From contig URMS01000010.1 of the NCBI GenBank assembly GCA_900548975.1, positions 1 through 64,000 of the forward strand: DNA of 64,000 bases, written 5' to 3'. Each line of letters begins with the position of its first letter. The stretch's first letter is position 1. Shown here in pieces: positions 24,683-31,954 of the stretch. The translations under genes and the position numbers were made by a program. The notes beneath the pieces were generated by a model. That model did not search any database. It was not told where the DNA came from and saw only the letters and a list, made by a program, of their open reading frames with translations. This DNA is from an uncultured Porphyromonadaceae bacterium (GTDB taxonomy: Bacteria; Bacteroidota; Bacteroidia; Bacteroidales; Muribaculaceae).

Positions 24683-25755
24683 CAGGCGTCGGAGCGGTAC
24701 TCCTGCCGTTGTACGTATCCATTCTATCACTTATATTCGGCTTCGACGAAGCCGAACTTGTATTCGTGGGCGATGCCATGCAGCACAGCGCACAGCTTGA
24801 TGGCGCCCGTGTGTCGCGCGACACCTACGACTACTCGCAATACTTCGGGAATCTGCCACCGGCCGTAGCCATGGCAGATCTCGCAGTAGTCAACCTGGAG
24901 ACACCGGTCGGACGGCCGCCGTACTCGGGCTATCCCTGCTTCAATGCCCCCACATCCTTCGCCGACGCCCTCAAAGACGCCGGCTTCGATCTTTTTCTCA
25001 CGGCCAACAACCACACCCTCGACCACGGTCCGGCAGGTCTCCGGGCCACCGTAGCCCACCTCGACAGCATCGGGGTGAAGCACCTGGGCACATACGCAGA
25101 CGAGCAGGCGCGCACCACCGCCCTGCCCCTCATAGCCACGGTCAACAACATAAAAATCGGATTCCTCAACTATACCTACGGCACCAACGGCATTACGCCG
25201 TCGCGCGGCGTTGTGGTCGACTATATCGACCGCGACAGAATCAAGGCCGACGTCGATTCCACCCGTGCCGCAGGGGCTGAAATCGTGGCCGTGTGCATAC
25301 ACTGGGGCGACGAATACAAGCTTCTGCCTAACAAAAGCCAGAAGAATACCGCCGATTTCCTCGAAGCGCTCGGCGTCGACATGATTATCGGCGCTCATCC
25401 GCACGTAATACAGCCTATGGAGCTGAGACCCAACCGTTACTACCCCGACAAAAACGTCTTTCTGGTATATTCGCTCGGCAATTTCGTGTCGAATATGAAG
25501 ACGGCCGACACGCGCGGGGGCGCTCTTGCGCGGGTGAGGCTGCGGCGGGGCGACGACGGCAAAGTCGCCGTAACAGATGCCGATTACACCTTACTTTTTA
25601 CGGTGCCGGGCAATTCTCCTAAGTCGAATTTCAGAGTATACCAGGCTGACAGAGTGGAAGATAGGACGTGGCGCGTGCGGGCCGAAGATTTCATGCGGCG
25701 CGCTCGGGCTGTCTTTGAGAAACATAACATCGGCGTGCCCGAAGCAAGCGAATAA
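24679..25755 (+). CDS. CapA family metallophosphatase-like protein
   Basis: The 358-residue protein has one N-terminal hydrophobic segment and the PGA_cap/CapA fold of calcineurin-like enzymes. Metal-site motifs are FVGDAMQH, NLETPVG, TANNHTLDHG, HWGDEY and GAHPHVIQ. CapA homologs take part in poly-gamma-glutamate or envelope polymer metabolism; no capB or capC is seen here, so the role is undefined. The ATG at 24679 overlaps the folD stop and was chosen because the region before it belongs to folD. Confidence 0.85.
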   Translation: MTGVGAVLLPLYVSILSLIFGFDEAELVFVGDAMQHSAQLDGARVSRDTYDYSQYFGNLPPAVAMADLAVVNLETPVGRPPYSGYPCFNAPTSFADALKDAGFDLFLTANNHTLDHGPAGLRATVAHLDSIGVKHLGTYADEQARTTALPLIATVNNIKIGFLNYTYGTNGITPSRGVVVDYIDRDRIKADVDSTRAAGAEIVAVCIHWGDEYKLLPNKSQKNTADFLEALGVDMIIGAHPHVIQPMELRPNRYYPDKNVFLVYSLGNFVSNMKTADTRGGALARVRLRRGDDGKVAVTDADYTLLFTVPGNSPKSNFRVYQADRVEDRTWRVRAEDFMRRARAVFEKHNIGVPEASE

Positions 25756-25759
25756 AACC

Positions 25760-26470
25760 ATGAGTGTGTTCAGTTTCAAGCAGTTCGATGTCGACGACTA
25801 CGGATGCGGAATGAAGATCTGCTCCGACAGTGTGACCTTTGGTGCCTGGTTCTTAGGCAGATACGCAGAGGCACAGCGTGTGCTCGATATAGGGGCGGGA
25901 TCTGGTCTGCTGGCCCTGATGGCGGCACAATTTATGCCCGAAGCCCGCATCACGGCGGTGGAAATAGACCCCGGCGCCGCTGCTGCGGCGACCCGAAACC
26001 TCCGGACCTCACGATGGACGGCACGTTTTGATGTCGTTTCCGACGATTTCAATCTTTTCACACCTTCGGCGAAGGCAGACATCATCGTCTCCAACCCTCC
26101 TTTCTTCACAACCGGCCTCCTCGCGCCCGACCCGCAGCGTGCCGCCGCCCGCCACGGCTGCACTCTCACCACCCGCAGTCTTTTCGCATACGGGCGCCGC
26201 TGGCTCGCCCCCGACGGCCATCTGGGGCTGATACTTCCGGCCGAGCGCCTTGACGACGCTATTTTCGAGGGAGAACTCGAAGGCCTGAAACTGCGGCGCT
26301 ACGGCCATATAATACCGCGCCGCGGCAAGTCGCCGATACGCGCACTTTTCGACTTCTCGATCACCGACGGTCCGATAGAGCGCACCGATGTGGTAATGCG
26401 CGAGGCCGACGGCACTCTCACGGAAGACTACCGCAATCTTGTCCAACCATTTTACACCAAAATATCATGA
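25760..26470 (+). CDS. tRNA1(Val) (adenine(37)-N6)-methyltransferase-like protein (TrmN6/YfiC)
   Basis: The 236-residue protein begins FSFKQFDVDDYGCGMKICSDSVTFGAW, the usual N-terminus of YfiC-type enzymes, followed by the SAM-binding LDIGAGSGLLALMAAQ and the catalytic NPPF motif (IIVSNPPFF) of N6-adenine methyltransferases. It lies 4 nt after the CapA-like gene, and its stop overlaps the CPBP gene by 4 nt. The upstream ATG at 25577 lies in capA and was rejected. Confidence 0.9.
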   Translation: MSVFSFKQFDVDDYGCGMKICSDSVTFGAWFLGRYAEAQRVLDIGAGSGLLALMAAQFMPEARITAVEIDPGAAAAATRNLRTSRWTARFDVVSDDFNLFTPSAKADIIVSNPPFFTTGLLAPDPQRAAARHGCTLTTRSLFAYGRRWLAPDGHLGLILPAERLDDAIFEGELEGLKLRRYGHIIPRRGKSPIRALFDFSITDGPIERTDVVMREADGTLTEDYRNLVQPFYTKIS

Positions 26471-27321
26471 AAAGAAGCGACCTTGTCCTATCGCTCGGAC
26501 AGCGTCTTCTCCTGCTGCTGTTCATATTCATAGTCTGCTACGGCATCACCTCGGTGGCAGTGTATCTGCTGTCGCGCGCACTGGCCGGAAATATGCCGGC
26601 GGCACTGCGCATAGGCGCCGTTCTGCAGGATGTATTCTCGTTCATCGTACCGGCGGTTGCCACGGCCCTTATCGTAACGCGCAAATCGGCCGAGCTGCTC
26701 AAAGTGGCGGTAGCGCCCCGGCTGAAATACATCGGGCTGCTCATAGTCATGCTTTTTCTGTCGATTCCCATACAGGAAAACATAATATACTGGAACTATC
26801 ACATCACCCTGCCCGAAAGCCTGGCCGGCTTCGGTCGCTGGGCGCGCGAACTCGAAGATGCCGGTTTCAGCACCATGAGCGTATTGCTCGGCAATCCGTC
26901 GGTGGGCGCTCTCATCGTCAATCTGCTGATAATAGGCTTTGCGGCCGGTTTTTCCGAAGAGCTGCTTTTCCGCGGATGCTTCCAGCGGCTTCTTACAACC
27001 GGCGGTGTCAACAGGCATGTGGCTGTGTGGACCGTGGCCTTCGTGTTCAGCGCCATGCACTTCCAGTTCTACGGCTTCGTGCCCCGTATGCTGCTGGGCG
27101 CCTATTTCGGCTATCTGCTTATATGGACCGGCAGCCTGTGGGTACCCGTAATCGCCCATACGCTCAATAATATGATGTTCGTACTGGTTGCGTGGCTTCA
27201 GGTTCGCAGCGGTCAGGCGCTCACCGACGAGCCCACACTCTACCCCTGGTATCTGGCGGCAGCCTCAGCCGCATGCGTATATATAATCCTGTTGTTATTC
27301 TATAAATCTCGAAAACCATGA
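26467..27321 (+). CDS. CPBP family intramembrane metalloprotease (CAAX-type)
   Basis: The 284-residue inner-membrane protein has about eight hydrophobic segments and all three abortive-infection/CPBP motifs: EELLFRGCFQR (catalytic Glu-Glu and Arg), FSAMHFQF (His) and HTLNNMMF (His and Asn). Substrate is unknown; in other bacteria such proteases process bacteriocins, prenylated peptides or membrane regulators. Overlaps 4 nt at both ends. Confidence 0.9.
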   Translation: MKRSDLVLSLGQRLLLLLFIFIVCYGITSVAVYLLSRALAGNMPAALRIGAVLQDVFSFIVPAVATALIVTRKSAELLKVAVAPRLKYIGLLIVMLFLSIPIQENIIYWNYHITLPESLAGFGRWARELEDAGFSTMSVLLGNPSVGALIVNLLIIGFAAGFSEELLFRGCFQRLLTTGGVNRHVAVWTVAFVFSAMHFQFYGFVPRMLLGAYFGYLLIWTGSLWVPVIAHTLNNMMFVLVAWLQVRSGQALTDEPTLYPWYLAAASAACVYIILLLFYKSRKP

Positions 27322-28130
27322 AATTCAAGCTCATAGCATCGATTCTCGCTCTTTCGGCCGCCACACTGGCCGACGCTGTCGAACCAAGCACCGTCAATCT
27401 CTGGCCCGACGGAAATCCCAACGATAACGGCCGCCCCGACGACCGTGTGGCCGAAATGACCGTCTACCGCCCCGATAAGGACAAGGACAGCGGCATAGCC
27501 GTAGCCATACTGCCCGGCGGAGCATATGCCGGTCTTGCCATAGGCCACGAAGGCCACGACATAGGCCGCTGGTACGCCGAAAACGGCATTACCGCCGGTG
27601 TGGTGCGCTACCGTCTGCCCAACGGACATCCTGAAGTACCCGAGTCCGACGCCCGCGAGGCCGTGCGCCAACTTCGCGCCATGGGAGCCGTCAGAACAGG
27701 CATCCAGGGTTCGTCGGCCGGCGGCCATCTCGCCACTACGGTGTCCACCCACGAGGCCGACTCGCTCTCGCACCCCGACTTCACAATACTGTTCTATCCG
27801 GTGGTGACATCCGACAGCCGCTACACCCACCACGACTCCATGCACAATCTTCTCGGCGACCGCGCACGCGACTGGTATGCTCTGCGCGAATACTCCAACG
27901 AACTGCGCGTGAACGGCACCACTCCCCCCGCACTCATATTCTACTCCGACGACGACAATGGCGTCGCTCCCGAGAACGGCGCCCTCTACTATCAGGCTCT
28001 GAAAAACAACGGTATAAAAGCCGGCTTCCACGTATTCCCCACCGGAGGCCACGGTTGGGGCTTCAACGACAGCTTCCCCTACAAACCAATGGTCCAGCAG
28101 CTCATCCTCGACTGGATCCACCGCCTCTGA
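27318..28130 (+). CDS. Secreted alpha/beta hydrolase (acetyl esterase-like)
   Basis: The 270-residue protein has a signal peptide (MKFKLIASILALSAATLADA) and an alpha/beta-hydrolase fold of the BD-FAE/acetyl-xylan-esterase type. The oxyanion strand is LPGGAYAGLA, the nucleophile elbow GSSAGG, then Asp in YSDDDNGV and His in GGHGWGF. It may deacetylate plant glycans; substrate is inferred. It is the last gene of the panC operon, and a palindromic repeat begins 8 nt after its stop. Confidence 0.87.
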   Translation: MKFKLIASILALSAATLADAVEPSTVNLWPDGNPNDNGRPDDRVAEMTVYRPDKDKDSGIAVAILPGGAYAGLAIGHEGHDIGRWYAENGITAGVVRYRLPNGHPEVPESDAREAVRQLRAMGAVRTGIQGSSAGGHLATTVSTHEADSLSHPDFTILFYPVVTSDSRYTHHDSMHNLLGDRARDWYALREYSNELRVNGTTPPALIFYSDDDNGVAPENGALYYQALKNNGIKAGFHVFPTGGHGWGFNDSFPYKPMVQQLILDWIHRL

Positions 28131-28138
28131 TCATTTGA

Positions 28139-28199
28139 TTCAACTTTCGCAAGCTCAAGTTGAAGTGTAAAAGTGAAAGGAGTGTAAAAAGTTAAGATA
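28139..28199 (+). repeat. Palindromic intergenic repeat, family A copy 1
   Basis: TTCAACTT and AAGTTGAA flank TCGCAAGCTC, giving an 8-bp hairpin (28139-28164), followed by a GTGTAAAAGTGAAAGG and AGTTAAGATA tract. The tract matches, in reverse complement, the right half of the copy at 54865. It lies 8 nt after a stop codon. Confidence 0.7.
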
Positions 28200-28223
28200 T
28201 TACAGCGTAGAGCATTATAAATT

Positions 28224-28290
28224 AGGGCTGACTCCTGCAAACAGTAATCGACTTCAGTCGTTTGCTTTGCAAGAATCAGCCCTATTTCTT
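28224..28290 (+). terminator. Bulged long hairpin, probable terminator of the panC operon
   Basis: AGGGCTGA at 28224-28231 pairs with TCAGCCCT at 28276-28283, with further pairing inside (TGCAAA with TTTGCA and CGAC with GTCG), followed by ATTTCTTT. It marks the border between the housekeeping operon and the AT-rich island. The rest of 28291-28480 holds only AT-rich DNA and the leader structure listed next. Confidence 0.55.
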
Positions 28291-28381
28291 TATGCCTCAA
28301 AATTTTAACGGATAATAATAAAACGAAACAGGACGCCCAATTTTATTTGTGACTAACAGACTAATTCACACAATAATTGAT

Positions 28382-28478
28382 TATCTTTGTAATTGAAGAA
28401 ACCATAAACATCGGAAAACGGCCCCAAGGTTAAATACAAATGGCTGACAAAGCCAACAACCTTATCGCGTAGCGATAG
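28382..28478 (+). promoter_or_regulatory. -7 element with structured leader
   Basis: TATCTTTG at 28382-28389 fits the -7 consensus, without a well-placed TTG. Downstream, AAGGTT pairs with AACCTT around an inner TGGCT/AGCCA stem (28427-28463), and ATCGC pairs with GCGAT (28464-28477), just before the 28483 fragment. This looks like a folded 5' leader left from a lost gene. Confidence 0.4.
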
Positions 28479-28482
28479 AGAG

Positions 28483-28674
28483 ATGCAGACTCTCTTACAA
28501 AGGCTAACTATGAACTCCTTATCCGATGCTAAAGATTATGAGACCGAAATCGATCATATAGTATATCATCTTTATGACTTGACATATGATGAAGTGCTGA
28601 TTGTTGACTCTGAGGCTCCAATCACTCATGAACAAAACAAATCATTCATCATGGACACTTATGGACAATCGTGA
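28483..28674 (+). pseudogene. C-terminal remnant of a DNA methylase / restriction-modification protein
   Basis: The 63-residue open frame holds ETEIDHIVYHLYDLTYDEVLIVD, written here in parts as EIDHIVYHLYDLT and YDEVLIVD. That is the end-of-protein pattern of large type II/type IIG and BREX-like N6-adenine methylases (EIDxxVYxLYxLTxxE). No catalytic NPPY region is found upstream, so it appears to be the last piece of a deleted gene. AT content is higher than in the neighbouring operons. Confidence 0.5.
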
Positions 28675-28795
28675 TTATATGAAAGCTTTTGGCGAGTGGC
28701 TATGCTCTATCGCACCAAATCCAATGGTGAAATCTATAATACCTAATCATAGAGATTAACGAATGTTATATCTAATGTTTGAATTTAATTAAAAA

Positions 28796-29833
28796 ATGAC
28801 AGTAGATAATTTTATTCCTCCATTTAATAGTGGAAGATCTACATATATAGAGGCTCTCTCTGATAAACTTGAAGAGTACGTGGCATTTGTAAAAGAATCA
28901 GGCATCACGGAAACTTACGTTATTCCCAAAATAGAACATTTAAATGACATAATTCTATCAGCAATCTTAGATATTAAACAAGCTAATTCACAGAATGCAT
29001 ATTCTCGGATATATAAATATATTTCCGATGAGAAAGATAGTATTGAACTGCCGACATATATTATTAATACGAATAATCCCTTGATGCGATTACGATATTC
29101 TGAATCAGACTTGCAATATCGCGAAGATATTTTTCATATTCCCAATTCTTTACGACATCAAATTGCACAGCAAAGATATTCAATCCCAGGCGTTCCTTGT
29201 TTATATCTGTCTGGATGTGCATTCACAGCCTGGTTAGAGCTTAATAAACCGAATTTTTCAAATTTATGGTGTGCCGGGTTTAGAGCAACGCATGAAATTA
29301 AAGTATTAGATCTGGCACTAAGATTAGATGCTATTATAAATGAGCATGATAATATTGGAAAATTATTATTTTATCCATTAGTGATAGCGACCTCTTTCGC
29401 AACTAAATATCCACAAAGCCCTTTTAAAGAAGAGTATATCATTTCTAATATTCTCCTGCAAGCAATTATAAATATTGCAGATTTAAAAGGAATAAGATAT
29501 TTCAGTACAAAGATATCCAAATATAAACCTGAGTATGGGTGGATGGCTTCAAATATTGTCCTGCCTGCCACTTCATTACATTCTGAATACGATAGCGCAC
29601 TTGCGAAATCCCTGATACTGACGTATCCACAACCATGTTCCGTCCTAATGCACAGCATAAATGCTGGGGATGTCGTTGCATTTGGATGTAATAAAGCAAC
29701 CCGTTCTAATTTCAAAGACGGGACAGATCATTTTGAATCAAAGATATATGAATGGTATGGCGCCACACAGTTTTATAATATAGATGGTCATGTTTCACTT
29801 GACCTCGCATATGATCATATAGAGGATGTTTAG
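28796..29833 (+). CDS. RES domain protein, possible NAD+-consuming enzyme
   Basis: The 345-residue protein has an N-terminal helical region (about 1-85) and a RES-like domain with the family pattern LMRLRYSES, FHIPNSLRHQIAQQRYS and PGVPCLYLSGCAFTAWLEL. RES proteins in toxin-antitoxin pairs (for example MbcT) degrade NAD+; this one is longer and no adjacent Xre/MbcA-like antitoxin gene is seen. Codon use is strikingly AT-rich against the GC-rich surroundings, and it sits among broken mobile or defence genes, which suggests horizontal acquisition. Stand-alone RES proteins may have another role, so toxicity is not claimed. Confidence 0.65.
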   Translation: MTVDNFIPPFNSGRSTYIEALSDKLEEYVAFVKESGITETYVIPKIEHLNDIILSAILDIKQANSQNAYSRIYKYISDEKDSIELPTYIINTNNPLMRLRYSESDLQYREDIFHIPNSLRHQIAQQRYSIPGVPCLYLSGCAFTAWLELNKPNFSNLWCAGFRATHEIKVLDLALRLDAIINEHDNIGKLLFYPLVIATSFATKYPQSPFKEEYIISNILLQAIINIADLKGIRYFSTKISKYKPEYGWMASNIVLPATSLHSEYDSALAKSLILTYPQPCSVLMHSINAGDVVAFGCNKATRSNFKDGTDHFESKIYEWYGATQFYNIDGHVSLDLAYDHIEDV

Positions 29834-29871
29834 TTTTTAATGTATATTTTAAGCAATTTTCTATATCTGTG

Positions 29872-30036
29872 AGCAGGAAGTCGATACGGTTTTTCAATGA
29901 TCGCGAGGTAAGGACAATCTGGGATGACAAGAATAACTGCTGATGATTTTCGGCTACGGATATAGTGTACGCTATCAATGATGAGCCTGACTATTTTAAG
30001 GGCAGCAACTATTTGCGTCTATTTAAAAGTCAAATA
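29872..30036 (+). pseudogene. BRO-N/antirepressor-like gene remnant with two adjacent TGA codons
   Basis: One frame reads SRKSIRFFNDREVRTIWDDKNN, then C, TGA, TGA, then FSATDIVYAINDEPDY and KGSNYLRLFK. This is the N-terminal pattern of BRO/DinD-type proteins, in which two tryptophans (WWFS) are expected where the two stops occur; both are explained by TGG-to-TGA changes at 29941-29946. No start codon or continuation is preserved. It is directly followed by the RhuM fragment. Confidence 0.6.
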
Positions 30037-30037
30037 T

Positions 30038-30238
30038 ATGGAGAGTGGGCGGATTATATTGTTTCAGACGCAGGATGGCGAGGCTAAGATTGGGGTGCGG
30101 TTTGCGTATGAGACAGGGTGGCTTACGGCTGAGCAGATGGCTGAGTCGTTTCAGCGCGAGCGTTCAACCATACTGCGAGGGGGCTTGCTCAGGCTGAGGG
30201 CTGGGGCGCAATACAAAAATCGGAGAGCCGAGTCGTGA
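30038..30238 (+). pseudogene. Truncated RhuM-like gene
   Basis: Residues ESGRIILFQTQDGEAKIGVRF and ETGWLTAEQMAESFQRERSTI match the N-terminus of RhuM family proteins (usual pattern LYQTxDGxxxIxVRFxxETVWLTQxQMAELF). RhuM proteins are normally over 300 residues; here the similarity ends after about 47 residues and the frame closes after 67. It starts just where the BRO-like remnant ends. Confidence 0.6.
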
Positions 30239-30249
30239 TTTTAGCGGGA

Positions 30250-31038
30250 TTATTGGATTAGGAAGTCGTCGGCGTCGTTGAGGACGGGGAAGTTGCGGCG
30301 GTAGCTTTCCTGGCGTTCGCCGTCGAGGTCGGCGACGATGAAGGGACAGTCGGGCGGCTGCACGCCGACGGCCATGCCGCGGCCGTCGAAAATGTATGTC
30401 AGGCCGGCATAGTCGCCATAGACGTCGCTGCCGCCGCGGTTGGCGCCAACGACACAGCACTGATTCTCGATAGCCCGCGCTATAAGGAGATGCTCCCAGG
30501 CATATCCGCGCGCTTTGGGCCAGTTGGCCGTAACGAGCAGCAGATCGTATTCACCCTGACGGCAGCGGCACCATACGGGGAAGCGCAGGTCGTAGCAAAC
30601 GATAAGAGATATGTTCCACCCGCGGAAACGCACTATGCGGGGTCTTTCGTCGCCGGGAGCAAACAGCTGCGCCTCTTTGCTGAGCGAGAACAGATGCCGC
30701 TTGTCGTAGAAAGTCTCCTCGCCCGACGGCTCGATGAAAAAGCCGCGGTTGTATATCTTGGGATGCGTCGAGGCGAGATAGCTTCCGGCAATGGCGGCTC
30801 CGGTACGTGCGGCCCACTCCTTGATTTTGTCGACGGTGGCGCCGGTATTGCGCTCGGCCAGTGCAGCCAGCACATCGGGATCGTCGGAGTACCCGGTAGA
30901 GAAGAGTTCGGGCAGCACAATCACGTCGGTACCCGCGGGCAACTTCTCCAGTGCTTTCTCCACTGCCGCTATGTTGGCCTCCTTGTCGGCCCACTCGATG
31001 GCCAGAGGCAACGCGGCCACTCGTAGTTTACTGTTCAT
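30250..31038 (-). CDS. Carbon-nitrogen hydrolase (nitrilase family, omega-amidase-like)
   Basis: The 262-residue cytoplasmic protein shows the nitrilase-superfamily triad: Glu in VLPELFSTGY (about 45), Lys in YDKRHLFS (about 112) and Cys in IVCYDLRFP (about 149). The pairing of KRHLFS with CYDLRFPVW resembles YafV/Nit2 omega-amidases, which hydrolyse 2-oxoglutaramate or 2-oxosuccinamate and act in metabolite repair. Its start overlaps the acyltransferase stop by 4 nt. Confidence 0.88.
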   Translation of the reverse strand: MNSKLRVAALPLAIEWADKEANIAAVEKALEKLPAGTDVIVLPELFSTGYSDDPDVLAALAERNTGATVDKIKEWAARTGAAIAGSYLASTHPKIYNRGFFIEPSGEETFYDKRHLFSLSKEAQLFAPGDERPRIVRFRGWNISLIVCYDLRFPVWCRCRQGEYDLLLVTANWPKARGYAWEHLLIARAIENQCCVVGANRGGSDVYGDYAGLTYIFDGRGMAVGVQPPDCPFIVADLDGERQESYRRNFPVLNDADDFLIQ

Positions 31039-31580
31039 TCCGCACAGAATTTTTCGGGATATTTGCCTTTGAAAGGCCTGTAATAAGCTTTGATGGCCGC
31101 CATATCGGCCTGAATGTCGCCCGAGGGCTCGAAGGTGCGCTCTATCATCACCCTTCTGGTGCCGAAGTCAATGACACCAAGCAGTACCGGGACCTGAGCC
31201 TCCATAGCTATACGGAGAAAACCGGTGTGCCACTCGGATGTGCGGCTGCGTGTGCCCTCGGGGGTAATGGCAAGCGCGAGACGGGTGCTGTGAGCGTAGC
31301 GGTCGACAATCTCTTCGGTGAGAGGGCGGCGTGAGCGGCGTCCGCGGGGCACGGGCACACCGCCGATAGCACGGAAAAAGCAGCCCAGGGGCCAGAAGAA
31401 CCAGCTTTCCTTCATCAGAAACCCGGCTTTACGCCCCACCGCGGCATAGGCGAGTTTACCGATGATGAAATCCCAGTTGCTGGTATGCGGGGCCACGCAT
31501 ATTATACATTTCGGATAGTCGGGTACCGTGACCGATACCGACCATCCGAAAAGTTTCAGTATTTTAGCGCTAAAATTCAT
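31035..31580 (-). CDS. 1-acyl-sn-glycerol-3-phosphate acyltransferase-like (PlsC family)
   Basis: The 181-residue protein carries the acyltransferase motifs APHTSNWDF (HX4D), the GGVPVPRGRR segment and ITPEGTRSRT (EGTR). It is short for a full PlsC and may be a paralog acting on a different acceptor; the NHTSxxD to PHTSNWD form is common in Bacteroidota paralogs. It overlaps neighbours by 4 nt on both sides. Confidence 0.85.
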   Translation of the reverse strand: MNFSAKILKLFGWSVSVTVPDYPKCIICVAPHTSNWDFIIGKLAYAAVGRKAGFLMKESWFFWPLGCFFRAIGGVPVPRGRRSRRPLTEEIVDRYAHSTRLALAITPEGTRSRTSEWHTGFLRIAMEAQVPVLLGVIDFGTRRVMIERTFEPSGDIQADMAAIKAYYRPFKGKYPEKFCAE

Positions 31581-31939
31581 TCAGCGACTGCTTCTTTGAT
31601 AGCGTCGCGCACTTCGGCAGGAAGAGCGGCGTTCATCTTTTTGACAATTTCGAGCACACCGTTGTCGAATTCGTCGATGAGGCTGTCGTATGCCTTGGTA
31701 TAGTACTGGTTGCGTTCCTTACGGTAAGCGGCCTTGTCGAGATATTCCTTCGGAGTCTTGGCGAACGATACCGACACCTTGGCCAGTGTCGAGCTCTGGA
31801 GCACGGCAATGTCGTTGATTATGTCGTGGACGGTCTTGCGCTCGATAACCGGGAAGGCGGCACGGGCGAGAAGGATTTCACCTGCCAGAGAGCCACAAGT
31901 ATTGCGGATGTACTTCTTGAGATCGCGTTTTTTTGCCAT
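31577..31939 (-). CDS. Conserved hypothetical helical protein
   Basis: The 120-residue protein is predicted almost wholly alpha-helical, with a basic start (MAKKRDLKKYIRNTCGSLAGE) and mid-region KTPKEYLDKAAYRKERNQYYTKA. It has no signal peptide or membrane segment. It lies 15 nt after thrC and overlaps the acyltransferase gene by 4 nt, so it is probably co-expressed. No function is recognised. Confidence 0.75.
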   Translation of the reverse strand: MAKKRDLKKYIRNTCGSLAGEILLARAAFPVIERKTVHDIINDIAVLQSSTLAKVSVSFAKTPKEYLDKAAYRKERNQYYTKAYDSLIDEFDNGVLEIVKKMNAALPAEVRDAIKEAVAE

Positions 31940-31954
31940 AGTATATAATTTATG

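Noticed and set aside
28131..30240. Prophage or integrative element
   Set aside because: No integrase, structural genes or clear att repeats; only remnants and one RES gene are present.
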